DNA from: Erythrobacter sp. BLCC-B19
GTDB lineage: Bacteria; Pseudomonadota; Alphaproteobacteria; Sphingomonadales; Sphingomonadaceae
Assembly (NCBI RefSeq): GCF_028621955.1
Contig: NZ_CP117516.1
Location: 1,200,001-1,264,000, forward strand
Reading direction: 5' to 3'
Length of the DNA: 64,000 nucleotides
Shown here piece after piece: positions 34,452-43,545 of this stretch. The notes under the pieces were generated by a model. The model had not been told where the DNA came from. It saw only the letters and a program-made list of their open reading frames with translations, and made no database searches. A program made the translations under genes and the position numbers. Within the stretch, counting starts at the first letter, position 1. Every line of letters starts with the position of its first letter.

Positions 34452-35074
34452 TTACCACGGAAGACGAAGCCCGCGCTTATGTCGCCGGGCTGACCGACGA
34501 TGCGGGCATGGCGCGGCTCGACACCTTCGCTGCGCTGGTGCTGGCGGAAAATCAGCGCCAGAACCTCATCGCCAGGGCGACCGAGCCGCACCTGTGGCAG
34601 CGCCATATCGCCGATTCAGCGCAGCTGCTGGACAATGTTTCACGTGAAACATTGGGGCCGAATGCGCGCGGGCCGTGGCTTGATCTGGGCAGCGGCCCAG
34701 GCTTTCCCGGTCTTGTGATCGCGGCGCTGTGCCCGAATATGCCGGTGGTGCTGGTCGAATCGCGCGCGCGGCGGGTGGCGTTTCTCGAAGAAGCCATCGC
34801 GGCGCTCGATCTGAAGAAGTGCCGGGTCGAAGGCCAGCGGCTCGAACGCGTTGCACCCTTCGAAGCCCGCGCCATTTCGGCACGTGCCTTTGCGCCGCTC
34901 CCCAAACTTCTCGAACTATCCGCACCCTTCTCCACAAGGCGCACAGTCTATGTGTTGCCCAAGGGGCGCTCGGCGGCGCAGGAGTTGGAGAGCTTGAAGC
35001 CTTCGATTCGGGCAATGTTTCACGTGAAACATTCCTTGACCGATCCCGAGGCCGGGATCATCGTGAAGGCCTGA
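34448..35074 (+). CDS. rsmG: 16S rRNA (guanine-527 N7) methyltransferase
   Basis: The 208-residue SAM enzyme has [32 protein letters not shown], the SAM loop [32 protein letters not shown] and [15 protein letters not shown]. It methylates G527 of 16S rRNA, and its loss gives low-level streptomycin resistance. Two perfect parS sites are inside: NVSRETL at residue 63 and MFHVKH at residue 190. It is the last gene before parA, which starts 58 bases later. Confidence 0.96.
   Translation: MITTEDEARAYVAGLTDDAGMARLDTFAALVLAENQRQNLIARATEPHLWQRHIADSAQLLDNVSRETLGPNARGPWLDLGSGPGFPGLVIAALCPNMPVVLVESRARRVAFLEEAIAALDLKKCRVEGQRLERVAPFEARAISARAFAPLPKLLELSAPFSTRRTVYVLPKGRSAAQELESLKPSIRAMFHVKHSLTDPEAGIIVKA
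34636..34651. other. parS: parS site 7 (perfect) inside rsmG
   Basis: This perfect palindrome is read in a different frame from sites 5 and 6, AAT-GTT-TCA-CGT-GAA-ACA, encoding Asn63-Val-Ser-Arg-Glu-Thr68 of RsmG, just before the SAM-binding strand. Confidence 0.93.
35016..35031. other. parS: parS site 8 (perfect) inside rsmG
   Basis: This perfect palindrome encodes MFHVKH (190-195) near the RsmG C-terminus. It is the site closest to parA, 101 bases before the parA start. Confidence 0.93.
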
Positions 35075-35132
35075 CACGCGAACAGGCGCAGATTCCACAT
35101 GAATCCGCGCCGGGGAAGGACGGACGAGACCC

Positions 35133-35909
35133 ATGCTGACCATCGCGATTGCCAATCAGAAGGGTGGCGTTGGCAAGACCACCACCGCCATCAACATCGC
35201 CACCGCGATGGCGGCGACCGGGTGGCGCACGCTGCTGATCGACCTCGACCCGCAGGGCAATGCCTCGACCGGGCTGGGTGTGCACTCGGCCGCGCGCGAG
35301 GTTTCGAGCTACGATCTGCTGGTGGATGAGGTGTCGCTCGATTCGGCCATCGTCCCCTCGACCATCCCGCGCCTTGATCTGGTGCCGGCCACGGTCGATC
35401 TGTCAGGCGCCGAGGTCGAGCTGGTCGCGGTCGAGGGCCGCACCCACCGGCTCGACAAGGCGCTCAAGGGGCACACGGGGCACGATATCTGCTTCATCGA
35501 TTGCCCGCCGTCGCTCGGCCTGCTGACGCTGAATGCCCTGTGCGCGGCCGATACGCTGCTGGTGCCGCTGCAATGCGAGTTCTTCGCGCTCGAAGGTCTC
35601 TCGCAGCTGCTCCAGACGGTCGATCAGGTGCAGCAGCGCTTCAACCCCGATCTCGGCATCATCGGCGTGGCGCTGACCATGTATGACCGGCGCAACCGGC
35701 TGACCGATCAGGTGTCGGATGACGTGCGCGACTGCCTCGGCAAGCTGGTGTTCGAGACGGTGATCCCGCGCAACGTCCGCCTCTCCGAAGCGCCAAGCCA
35801 CGGGCTCCCGGCGCTGATCTATGACCAGCACTGCACCGGCAGCCGCGCCTATATGTCGCTGGCGCGCGAGCTGATCGGGCGATTTCCCGCAGAAAGACAG
35901 GCCGCATGA
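35133..35909 (+). CDS. parA: Chromosome partitioning ATPase ParA
   Basis: The 258-residue protein has the deviant Walker A motif KGGVGKTTTAINIATAMA (residues 9-17), the Walker A' region LLIDLDPQGNASTGLG, and Walker B CFIDCPPSLGLLTLNAL. It has no N-terminal DNA-binding extension, as expected for chromosomal (Soj-type) ParA. Dynamic binding to DNA moves ParB-parS complexes. The parB start overlaps its stop by 4 bases (ATGA). Confidence 0.97.
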   Translation: MLTIAIANQKGGVGKTTTAINIATAMAATGWRTLLIDLDPQGNASTGLGVHSAAREVSSYDLLVDEVSLDSAIVPSTIPRLDLVPATVDLSGAEVELVAVEGRTHRLDKALKGHTGHDICFIDCPPSLGLLTLNALCAADTLLVPLQCEFFALEGLSQLLQTVDQVQQRFNPDLGIIGVALTMYDRRNRLTDQVSDDVRDCLGKLVFETVIPRNVRLSEAPSHGLPALIYDQHCTGSRAYMSLARELIGRFPAERQAA

Positions 35910-36868
35910 GTGATAATTCCGCCCAAAGTGCTGAAATAACTGCCAATTCGCGGGGTGACGATAAGCCCCGGCGGCTCGGGCGGGGGCTGGGTGCGCTGCT
36001 TGGGGAAACCCGGCGCGAGGAACCGCTGGTGCGCCGCGAGGATGCGCCTGCTGAAGCCGCTGCGCTCGGCACATCGCCGCTGCGCAACCTTGCGCTTGCC
36101 ACCATCAAGCCGCTCCCCGGCAACCCGCGCAAGCACTTCGATGAAGCCGCGCTGAGCGAGCTGGCGGCCTCGATCGCCACCCGCGGCGTGATCCAGCCGG
36201 TGATCGTCCGCCCGCACCCGAATGGTGAGGGCTATCAGCTGGTTGCCGGTGAGCGGCGTTGGCGCGCGGCACAGAAGGCGCGGCTGCACGAGATCCCGGC
36301 GCTGGTGCGCGACCTGTCTGACCGCGAGGTGATGGCGCTTGCCCTGATCGAGAACCTGCAGCGCGAAGACCTGAGCCCGGTCGAGGAAGCGCGCGCCTAT
36401 CATCGCCTCTCCGAAGAGGAAGGCATGATCCAGGTCGACATCGCCAAGATGGTCGAAAAGTCGCGCAGCCACATCGCCAACATGATGCGGCTGGTGACCC
36501 TGCCTGACCGCGTGCTCGACCTGATCGAAGCGGGCAAGCTCACCATGGGCCACGCCCGCGCGCTGATCGGACGCGAGGATGCGCTGCATCTGGCCGAAAT
36601 CGCCGTGGCCGAGGGGCTTTCGGTGCGCGATATCGAAAACCTGACGCGCAAGCCCGGCAAGACCCCGGACGCGCCTGCGCAGCCGCCCTATCAAACCGCT
36701 GAAAACGCCGATATTCTCGCGGTGCAGCAGCACCTTGAGGAGTTCCTTGGCCTCAATGTCCGGATCAAGCCCGAGGTCGATCCGCGCAAGGGGACGGTGA
36801 CGATCCGTTACACCACGCTCGATCAGCTCGATCTGCTGTGCCAGCGGCTGACCGGCGGGGAATTTTAG
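35906..36868 (+). CDS. parB: Chromosome partitioning CTPase ParB
   Basis: The 320-residue protein starts with a ParA-stimulating basic segment (KPRRLGRGLGALLGE). The CTP-binding domain has NPRKHFDEAALSELAASIATRGVIQPVIVRP, GERRWRAAQKA and ALIENLQREDLSPVEEARAYHRL. A helix-turn-helix (IAKMVEKSRSHIANMMRL) reads parS. The C-terminal dimer domain ends in TIRYTTLDQLDLLCQRL. The parS sites lie upstream within 5.7 kb. Confidence 0.97.
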   Translation: MSDNSAQSAEITANSRGDDKPRRLGRGLGALLGETRREEPLVRREDAPAEAAALGTSPLRNLALATIKPLPGNPRKHFDEAALSELAASIATRGVIQPVIVRPHPNGEGYQLVAGERRWRAAQKARLHEIPALVRDLSDREVMALALIENLQREDLSPVEEARAYHRLSEEEGMIQVDIAKMVEKSRSHIANMMRLVTLPDRVLDLIEAGKLTMGHARALIGREDALHLAEIAVAEGLSVRDIENLTRKPGKTPDAPAQPPYQTAENADILAVQQHLEEFLGLNVRIKPEVDPRKGTVTIRYTTLDQLDLLCQRLTGGEF

Positions 36869-36897
36869 AGGGATAACCCTCCCACCGGACACAGAAA

Positions 36898-36933
36898 AGC
36901 CCCGCAAGCTCGCCTGAACTTGCGGGGCTCTTC
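36898..36933 (+). terminator. Terminator after parAB
   Basis: The 11-base perfect inverted repeat AGCCCCGCAAG/CTTGCGGGGCT has a 10-base loop and is followed by CTTCCT. The A run on the 5' side suggests that it may also stop the convergent gene ending at 36963. Confidence 0.8.
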
Positions 36934-36962
36934 CTATCTCCCCTTGGGGAAGCGTCGGGTGA

Positions 36963-37835
36963 TCACCGCTGCTTGATCATCTTGGGCGAAGGGCGCGGGG
37001 CCGGATCGGGGATCACGCGCGCCGCGCCGGGGACGGTGTAGGTCTCGTAGCGCTCGGTCTCGCGCACCACCACCTGCTGCTGCACCTCGGTGCGCACCGG
37101 CACCAGCACCACCTGCGGCGGCGGGGCATAGGTGTAGCCGTAGGAATAGGCCGGGTAGCCATAGCCGTAGCCATAGGCCGGGCCGGCCGGGTAGGGGTAG
37201 GCGATCTCGCGGCTGGCGATGCGGGTGCCCGGCGCGCCATATTGCGACAGGTAGGCGTCGAGCGCGGCCTCGCAGTCGTAGCGGTCGTCGTCATCGCCAT
37301 CGAACAGGCTGCCGAGGAGACCCCCGATCAGCCCGCCGCCCCCGACACCCAGCACGGTGCCGAGCACGCGGTCGCCTGCGCCGGCGATCTCATAGCCCGC
37401 AAAGCCGCCGGCAATCGCGCCGAGCAACCCGCCGATGATCGTGCCGGTGTCGTCACGGTTCTGACCCTTGGTGCGGCGGCGACATTCTTCGATCCACTGC
37501 TCGCGCTCGAACACGGCGGGCGCGGCGGCATAGGTCATCGCCGGAGCATAGCCGTGCGGGGCGTAGCCAGCCTGCGGTGCAGCAGGCAGCGGGCGCGGCG
37601 CGTCGATGCGGCGGGTGCGGGTGATGGTCTCGACCCCGTTGATCACGGTCACGGTTTCGGTGTTCTGCATCGTCGCAACCGAGGGCGCAGGGGCTGCGCG
37701 CATATCGGCGGGCAGTGTGCGCACCTCGGTCTCCGCCATCGGCGTGAGTGGCGGCAGATCGGCATAATTCTGCGCCCCGGCCGCCGCCGGAAGGGCAAGC
37801 GCGGCGAGCGGAAGAATCGAAAACAGCTTGGACAT
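36963..37835 (-). CDS. Secreted glycine-zipper 2TM-domain protein
   Basis: The 290-residue precursor has a signal peptide ending AAAGA, a variable region, and then a Rick_17kDa-like glycine zipper at about residues 135-180 (GTIIGGLLGAIAGGFAGYEIAGAGDRVLGTVLGVGGGGLIGGLLG). An acidic DGDDDDRYDCEAALDAYL segment and a Tyr/Gly/Pro-rich repeat (GYGYGYPAYSYGYTY) follow. It probably sits in the envelope. The start at 37835 has GGGGGA upstream. Function unknown. Confidence 0.8.
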   Translation of the reverse strand: MSKLFSILPLAALALPAAAGAQNYADLPPLTPMAETEVRTLPADMRAAPAPSVATMQNTETVTVINGVETITRTRRIDAPRPLPAAPQAGYAPHGYAPAMTYAAAPAVFEREQWIEECRRRTKGQNRDDTGTIIGGLLGAIAGGFAGYEIAGAGDRVLGTVLGVGGGGLIGGLLGSLFDGDDDDRYDCEAALDAYLSQYGAPGTRIASREIAYPYPAGPAYGYGYGYPAYSYGYTYAPPPQVVLVPVRTEVQQQVVVRETERYETYTVPGAARVIPDPAPRPSPKMIKQR

Positions 37836-37957
37836 GGGCAAATCCCCCTGAATCAGCCACGGTTAGCTGATGGTTAGCGAAAGCTTACCACCGCCAAGCC
37901 TCATGCCCCAAGCGATGCTGTCGGTGCTGTCCCGTTTCGGGAAGCCCGGAGCCTGGG

Positions 37958-38455
37958 TCAGAGCCGCGGGCCAAGCATCGCGGCAAGCGCTTCGATCCCC
38001 GCCGCGTCGGCCTCGGTGAAGCGCGCAAGCGAGGGGCTGTCGAGATCGATCACCGCGATCACGCGCCCGTCGCGCACCACCGGCACCACCAACTCGCTCG
38101 CGCTGGCAGCGTCGCAGGCGATGTGGCCGGGAAAGGCGTGGACATCGGCGACCAGCTGGGTCGCGCCGCTCGCCGCTGCCGTGCCGCATACGCCCTTGCC
38201 GAAAGGGATGCGGATGCACGCCGGGCGGCCCACGAACGGCCCCAGCACCAGTTCATCGCCGCCGCCCGTCTTGGCCGGGCCGACGCGGTAGAACCCGGCC
38301 CAGTTGAGATCGGGCAGGAATTCCCACAAGAGCGCCGCGACATTGGCCATGTTGGCGACGCCATCGGGTTCGCCATCGGTCAGCGCATCGGCGGCGGCGA
38401 GGAGATCGCGGTAGAGCTCTGCCGGATCGGCGGCAGTGGGCTTGAAATCATACAT
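37958..38455 (-). CDS. msrC: Free methionine-(R)-sulfoxide reductase (GAF domain)
   Basis: The 165-residue single GAF domain has the fRMsr pattern: WAGFYRV, LVLGPFVGRPACIRIPFGKGVCGTAAASG, VHAFPGHIACDAASASELVVPV and VIDLDSPSLARFTEAD. The three conserved Cys needed for catalysis and disulfide relay are all present. It repairs free methionine-R-sulfoxide. The gene symbol is by family. The start overlaps no neighbour, and the sugar dehydrogenase gene is divergent. Confidence 0.88.
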   Translation of the reverse strand: MYDFKPTAADPAELYRDLLAAADALTDGEPDGVANMANVAALLWEFLPDLNWAGFYRVGPAKTGGGDELVLGPFVGRPACIRIPFGKGVCGTAAASGATQLVADVHAFPGHIACDAASASELVVPVVRDGRVIAVIDLDSPSLARFTEADAAGIEALAAMLGPRL

Positions 38456-38519
38456 GGCAGGCCTGGCCTTCGCAGCTTGTGTGTTGCCGCCGGGACGGGG
38501 CGGCTCTATCCCGTCCCAC

Positions 38520-39998
38520 ATGGCAATCTTCCGCAAAATCGCAATCGCTTCCGGTGTCCTCGTCGTCATTGGCGCAGGCGGGTTCTGGTATCTCAGTCAG
38601 GGCGATGTCGCCGATCTGTCGGTCGAGGAGGTCGCGGGCACCGATCCGGTGCTCAAGGAAGGCGAGGCGCAGACCGTCCCCACCGTCCAGATCGCCGAGC
38701 CGGTGGGCTGGGCCAAGGGTGAGGCGCCGGTCGCGGCCGAAGGGCTGGAGGTCGCGCGCTTTGCCGAAGGGCTGGAACACCCGCGCACCATCCACACCCT
38801 CCCCAATGGCGATGTCCTCGTCAGCCTGACCCGCGCCCCCAAGAGCGAGGGCGGCGGCGGCGTGCTCGACGCAATCTATGGCTGGATCGCCAATCAATTG
38901 CTGAGCAAGGCGGGCGCGACCGGCGAATCGCCCAACCAGATCGTGCTGCTGCGCGATGCCGATGGCGACGGTGCGGCCGAGACCCGCAAGGTGATCCTCT
39001 CCGAAGGCCTCGATTCGCCCTCTGGCCTCGCGTGGAAGGACGGGACGCTCTACGTCGCCAACCACAACGCGCTGCTGGCCTTCCCCTATGCGCTGGGGGC
39101 CGACGCGGTATCGGGCAAGCCTGCCAAGCTGATGGATCTGCCCGGCGGCGGCGGGCACTGGATGCGCAATCTGGAGCTCTCGCCCGATGGCCAGCGGCTC
39201 TATGTCGCGGTCGGATCGGTCAGCAATATCGGCGAATCCGGGATGAAGGCCGAAGAGGGCCGGGCGATGATCTGGGAATATGATCTCGCCGCCAAGCGCC
39301 AGCGCCAGTTCGGCGTGGGGCTGCGCAATCCCAACGGCATGGATTTCAGCCCCTGGAGCGGCGAGCTTTGGACCACCGTGAACGAGCGCGATATGCTCGG
39401 CAGCGATCTGGTGCCGGATTACCTCACCAACGTGCCGGTGGGCGCGCAATATGGCTGGCCGTGGGTCTACTACAAGACCAACCGCGACCGCCGGGTCGAT
39501 GCGCCGATGCCGCGCTTCCTGATGGAATATGTGCGCAACCCCGAATATGCGCTGGGGCCGCACGTTGCGGCGCTCGGGCTGGTGTTCTCGAAGGAGGGCG
39601 ACCGTATGGGCGAAGGCTTCGCCAGCGGCGCCTTTATCGCGCGGCACGGATCGTGGAACCGCAAGCCGCCCTCGGGCTATGACGTGGTGTTCGTCGACTT
39701 CGACGATCGCGGCAATCCGGTGGGCAAGCCCAAGCCGGTGCTGACCGGCTTCCTCAAGGATGATGGCACCACCCGCGGCCGCCCGACCTGGGTGGAATGG
39801 GCAGGTGATGGGTCGCTGCTGGTGTCGGATGACACGGCCGGGATCATCTGGCGGGTCCGCGCCCCGAACGCCGCGCCCGCCCCGGCGATTTCGAAGCTGG
39901 GGGGCGAATCGCTCAAGCCAGTGACCAGGCTGCGCGATCCGCGCGCCGAGTTCGAGGCCGATTACCTGCGGCGGCAGGCGGGGCAGAAGGTCAACTAG
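38520..39998 (+). CDS. PQQ-dependent sugar dehydrogenase-like protein (sorbosone dehydrogenase family)
   Basis: The 492-residue protein has an N-terminal membrane anchor or signal (KIAIASGVLVVIGAGGFWYL) and then a six-bladed propeller: FAEGLEHPRTIHTLPNGDVLVSLT, LLRDADGDGAAETRKVI, LYVAVGSVSNIGESG, GLRNPNGMDFSPWSGELWTTVNERDMLGSDLVPDYL and GSWNRKPPSGY. It would oxidise a sugar or similar alcohol in the periplasm with PQQ. The substrate is unknown and no PQQ genes are nearby. The stop forms the shared CTAG with the convergent DUF815 gene. Confidence 0.87.
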   Translation: MAIFRKIAIASGVLVVIGAGGFWYLSQGDVADLSVEEVAGTDPVLKEGEAQTVPTVQIAEPVGWAKGEAPVAAEGLEVARFAEGLEHPRTIHTLPNGDVLVSLTRAPKSEGGGGVLDAIYGWIANQLLSKAGATGESPNQIVLLRDADGDGAAETRKVILSEGLDSPSGLAWKDGTLYVANHNALLAFPYALGADAVSGKPAKLMDLPGGGGHWMRNLELSPDGQRLYVAVGSVSNIGESGMKAEEGRAMIWEYDLAAKRQRQFGVGLRNPNGMDFSPWSGELWTTVNERDMLGSDLVPDYLTNVPVGAQYGWPWVYYKTNRDRRVDAPMPRFLMEYVRNPEYALGPHVAALGLVFSKEGDRMGEGFASGAFIARHGSWNRKPPSGYDVVFVDFDDRGNPVGKPKPVLTGFLKDDGTTRGRPTWVEWAGDGSLLVSDDTAGIIWRVRAPNAAPAPAISKLGGESLKPVTRLRDPRAEFEADYLRRQAGQKVN

Positions 39999-40810
39999 AG
40001 CCGCTTTCCGGCCCGGCCCGCCAATTCGGTAGCGAATTGCAGCGCGGTGCGGCCAGACCGGTTGCCGCGCTGGATCGCGAAGGCCATCGCCTCCTCGGCA
40101 TCGAAAGCGAGGCCGAGCGGGGCGGTGTAGCCCTCCAGAATGGCGAGGTAGGTGTCCTTGTCCGCCGGGTGAAAGCCCAGCGTCAGCCCGAAGCGGTCGG
40201 CCAGCGCCAGCGCATCGTCGCGCTCGTCGCGCTCGTGGATCGCACCGGAGGTATCCTCGCGCTCGACAATCCCGCGCCGGTTGGCGGTGACGACGCAGCG
40301 GATATGCGCCGGACGGGGCGCGATGCCGCCTTCGAGCAGGCTGCGCAGCGCGAGCATCTCCGCCCGCCCGTCCGCGCCGAAGCCGAGATCGTCGATGAAG
40401 AGGAGGAAGGCGCGCTCCACGCCCGCCAGCGCAGCGATCAGCGCGGGGAAGGTCGGCAGGGTGCCGGGGGCGAGCTGCACCAGTGCGAGCTTCGGCGTCT
40501 CCTTCTGCACATCGGCGACACAGGCGCGCACCAGCGCCGATTTGCCCATCCCCCGCGCGCCCCACAGCAGCGCGTCATGCGCCGCCGCGCCGCTCGCCAG
40601 ACGGGCGCACAAGTTGCGCAAGCCAACTTTCTGCGCCTCGATCCCGTGGAGCGCATCCAGCGCCAGGGCATCGAGCACCGGAACGGGCCGCGCGCTTTCA
40701 CCCTCCCACACATAGGCGGGGTGGGCGAGCCAATCGGTCGGAGCGGCAGGCGGGGGCGCGAGGCGTTCGAGCGCGGCGGCGATCCGCTCCAGCGCGTCCC
40801 CGCCGTCCAT
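39995..40810 (-). CDS. DUF815 family AAA-like ATPase
   Basis: The 271-residue protein has Walker A GARGMGKSALVRACV, Walker B FLLFIDDLGFGADG and a sensor-1 region CVVTANRRGIVERED, with the DUF815 hallmark HERDERDDALALADRFGLTLGF. Cellular role unknown. The ATG at 40810 lies just past the acyl-CoA dehydrogenase stop (40812), so these two minus-strand genes are probably co-transcribed. Confidence 0.88.
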   Translation of the reverse strand: MDGGDALERIAAALERLAPPPAAPTDWLAHPAYVWEGESARPVPVLDALALDALHGIEAQKVGLRNLCARLASGAAAHDALLWGARGMGKSALVRACVADVQKETPKLALVQLAPGTLPTFPALIAALAGVERAFLLFIDDLGFGADGRAEMLALRSLLEGGIAPRPAHIRCVVTANRRGIVEREDTSGAIHERDERDDALALADRFGLTLGFHPADKDTYLAILEGYTAPLGLAFDAEEAMAFAIQRGNRSGRTALQFATELAGRAGKRL

Positions 40811-40811
40811 A

Positions 40812-42554
40812 TCAGGCAACCAGCGCTTCGGCGGGCAGAGCGTAGAGCAGCTCCGCTCCCGCCACCGCGCCGGCCTTGAGGCCCGCGGCTTCGGGCACGA
40901 TCCGGTCGAGGAAGAAGCGCACCGTCACCGGCTTGGTCGCTGCGAGTTCCGGAGCCGCGCCCGCCGCGACAGCCGCGGCCTGTTTGGTCAGCTGCCAGCC
41001 CGCCACGCACACCGCGGCCATGGTGCAGAAGGGCACGCTGCCCGCCAGCCTGTCATCGAGGCTCGCATCGTCGCGCATCCAGCGGGCGACGCTGGCGCAG
41101 TCCATCGCGAGCGCGGCGAGGGCGTATTCATCCGCTGCCTCGCGCGCGATTTCCTCGAACAGCGCGACCAGAGCCTCGCCGCCCTCCAGCCCGAGCTTGC
41201 GGGTCACGAGGTCGGCAGCCTGAATGCCGTTGGTGCCTTCATAGATCGGCGCGATCCGCGAATCGCGCCAGTGCTGCGCGGCGCCGGTCTCCTCGACGAA
41301 GCCCATCCCGCCGTGGATCTGGATGCCGAGGCCCGAGACCTCGACGCCGACATCGGTGCCCCACGCCTTGAGCAGCGGGACAAGGATCTCCGAACGGGTC
41401 TTGGCCGCCTCGTCGCCAAGGTTCCCACGATCGACCTGACCGGCGCAGTAGTAGAGCAGCGCGCGCACGCCCTCGGTGAGCGCCTTCATGCGCAGGATCA
41501 TGCGGCGCACGTCGGGGTGCTCGATGATCGCCACCGGGGTCTTGTCGGGCGATCCGGCGCGGGCCGACTGCACCCGGTCGCGCGCATAGGCGAGCGCCTG
41601 CTGGGTCGCCCGTTCGGCGATCTGCGCGCCCTGGTTGCCGACATTGATGCGCGCGTTGTTCATCATCGTGAACATCGCCGCGAGCCCCTTGTTGGGGGCG
41701 CCGACCAACTCGCCGATGCATTCGCCATTGTCGCCGTAGGACATCACACAGGTGGGCGAGGCGTTAATGCCGAGCTTGTGTTCGAGGCTCACGCAGCGAA
41801 GGTCGTTCTTCGGCCCCAGCGAGCCGTCCGCGTTCACATGATACTTGGGCACCACGAAGAGACTGATCCCGCGCGATCCCTCCGGCGCGCCGGGGAGGCG
41901 GGCCAGAACGAGGTGGATGATGTTCTTCGCCAGATCATGCTCGCCCCAGGTGATGTAGATCTTCTGGCCGGTGATCTTGTATTTCCCCGCGTGTTCGCCG
42001 TCCTCGATCGGTTCGGCGGTCGAACGCAGCGCGCCGACATCGCTGCCGGCGGCGGGCTCGGTGAGATTCATCGTCCCCGACCACTCGCCGCTCACCAGCT
42101 TGGGAAGATACATCGCCTGCTGGGCGGGGGAGCCGTGATGCTCCAGCGCCTCGATCGCGCCGACGCTCAACATCGGCAGCAGGGTGAAGGCCATGTTCGC
42201 CGCGCCGAGGTTCTCGAGCACGTTGCAGGCCAGCGTGAAAGGCAGGCCTTGCCCGCCATGGGCTGTCGGCGAGGCGATGGCGTTCCAGCCTTGCTCGACA
42301 TAGGCGTGATAGGCGGCTTCGAACCCGTCCGGCAGGCGCACCACGCCGTTCTCCAACTTCGCGCCCTCAAGGTCGCCCTTGCGGTTGAGCGGCGCGAATT
42401 CCCCTGCCGCAAACTGCCCGACGCCTGCGACGATGGCTTCGACCAGATCGGCTTCGGCATGGGCAAAACGGTCGGTCTGGGCGAGTTCGTCGATCCCGGC
42501 ATTGACGCGGATGGCGAGCAGCTGGTCGGCGGTCGGCGGGGTAAAGGGGGTCAC
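40812..42554 (-). CDS. Acyl-CoA dehydrogenase (DmdC/AcdA-like)
   Basis: The protein has about 580 residues. It has the FAD-binding ACAD core: NLTEPAAGSDVGALRSTAEP, KIYITWGEHDLAKNIIHLVLARL, QIHGGMGFVEETGAAQHWRDSRIAPIYEGTNGIQAADLV with the catalytic Glu of YEGTNG. A C-terminal extension (acyl-CoA dehydrogenase C-terminal-like) puts it in the long form that includes DmdC. It oxidises an acyl-CoA and passes electrons to ETF. The GTG at 42554 avoids overlap with the divergent sua5 gene; in-frame ATGs reach 42638 but encode an atypical N-terminus. Confidence 0.9.
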   Translation of the reverse strand: MTPFTPPTADQLLAIRVNAGIDELAQTDRFAHAEADLVEAIVAGVGQFAAGEFAPLNRKGDLEGAKLENGVVRLPDGFEAAYHAYVEQGWNAIASPTAHGGQGLPFTLACNVLENLGAANMAFTLLPMLSVGAIEALEHHGSPAQQAMYLPKLVSGEWSGTMNLTEPAAGSDVGALRSTAEPIEDGEHAGKYKITGQKIYITWGEHDLAKNIIHLVLARLPGAPEGSRGISLFVVPKYHVNADGSLGPKNDLRCVSLEHKLGINASPTCVMSYGDNGECIGELVGAPNKGLAAMFTMMNNARINVGNQGAQIAERATQQALAYARDRVQSARAGSPDKTPVAIIEHPDVRRMILRMKALTEGVRALLYYCAGQVDRGNLGDEAAKTRSEILVPLLKAWGTDVGVEVSGLGIQIHGGMGFVEETGAAQHWRDSRIAPIYEGTNGIQAADLVTRKLGLEGGEALVALFEEIAREAADEYALAALAMDCASVARWMRDDASLDDRLAGSVPFCTMAAVCVAGWQLTKQAAAVAAGAAPELAATKPVTVRFFLDRIVPEAAGLKAGAVAGAELLYALPAEALVA

Positions 42555-42627
42555 TTCGGGGGCGTCCTTGCGAATGGAAGTTGCAGCTGCACTTGGCAGG
42601 GCGGCGAATCGAATATAGCGCCGGGGC

Positions 42628-43545
42628 ATGAGCGGCAAGAACGTTACGGAAGTGCGGCTGGCAGACGCCGATGGGATCGCGCAAGCCGCGCGATGTCTCG
42701 AATCGGGCGGGCTGGTGGCGGTGCCGACCGAGACGGTCTACGGCCTTGCGGCGCGGGCGGACTCCGCCGAGGCCGTCGCAAGAATCTATGCCGCGAAGGG
42801 CCGCCCGGACTTCAACCCGCTGATCGTCCATGTGGCGGGGCTCGCGCAGGCCGAACGCTATGCGGAGTTCTCGCCCGAGGCGCGGGCATTGGCGGGAGCG
42901 CATTGGCCCGGCCCGCTCACGCTGGTGCTGCCCCGCCGCACTGACGCCGGGTTGGCCGAGGCGGTGACGGCAAGGCTGCCGACTGTGGCGCTGCGGGCAC
43001 CTGCGCACCCGGTGATGCAGGCGCTGCTGGCGGCGGTGGACTTTCCGCTCGCCGCGCCTTCGGCCAATCGCAGCGGGTTTATCAGCCCCACGACCCCGGC
43101 CCATGTTCTCGCCTCGCTCGAAGGGCGGATCGCGATGGTGCTCGACGGCGGTGCGACGACAGCGGGGGTGGAATCAACCATCGTCGCCGTGCGCGCAGAC
43201 GGGCGTGTGGAGGAACTGCGCCCCGGGCCGCTTCAGATCGGTGTGCGGGGTGAAGGCAGGACCCTCGAAGCCCCCGGCCAACTCGCGAGCCACTACGCGC
43301 CCGGCAAGCCGGTGCGGCTGGGGGCGACACATGCCGAGCCTGACGAGTTCCTGATCGGGTTCGGCGCGGTTGCAGGTGATGTCACGCTGTCAGCCAGCGG
43401 CGACTGCATCGAAGCTGCCGCGCGCCTCTACGCCGCCCTCCACGAAGCCGCCCGTGCCCCGCTGCCGCGCATCGCCGTCGCCCCGGTGCCCGAGCAGGGC
43501 GTGGGCCGCGCGATCAATGACCGGTTGCGGCGGGCGGCGGCTTAG
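42628..43545 (+). CDS. tsaC: L-threonylcarbamoyladenylate synthase, Sua5 type
   Basis: The 305-residue protein has a YrdC/TsaC domain: GLVAVPTETVYGLAARA, IYAAKGRPDFNPLIVHV, HWPGPLTLVLPRR, AAPSANRSGFISPTTPAHV and GVESTIVAV. The C-terminal Sua5 domain has the linker APGQLASHYAPGKPVRL. It makes threonylcarbamoyl-AMP for t6A37 in ANN-decoding tRNAs. The stop shares TTAG with the convergent lipoprotein gene. Confidence 0.95.
   Translation: MSGKNVTEVRLADADGIAQAARCLESGGLVAVPTETVYGLAARADSAEAVARIYAAKGRPDFNPLIVHVAGLAQAERYAEFSPEARALAGAHWPGPLTLVLPRRTDAGLAEAVTARLPTVALRAPAHPVMQALLAAVDFPLAAPSANRSGFISPTTPAHVLASLEGRIAMVLDGGATTAGVESTIVAVRADGRVEELRPGPLQIGVRGEGRTLEAPGQLASHYAPGKPVRLGATHAEPDEFLIGFGAVAGDVTLSASGDCIEAAARLYAALHEAARAPLPRIAVAPVPEQGVGRAINDRLRRAAA

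Noticed and set aside
32464..35031. CRISPR-like array from the repeated 20-mer
   Set aside because: Spacing is irregular (36 to 987 bases), the repeat is a perfect palindrome and most copies lie inside genes; parS explains it.
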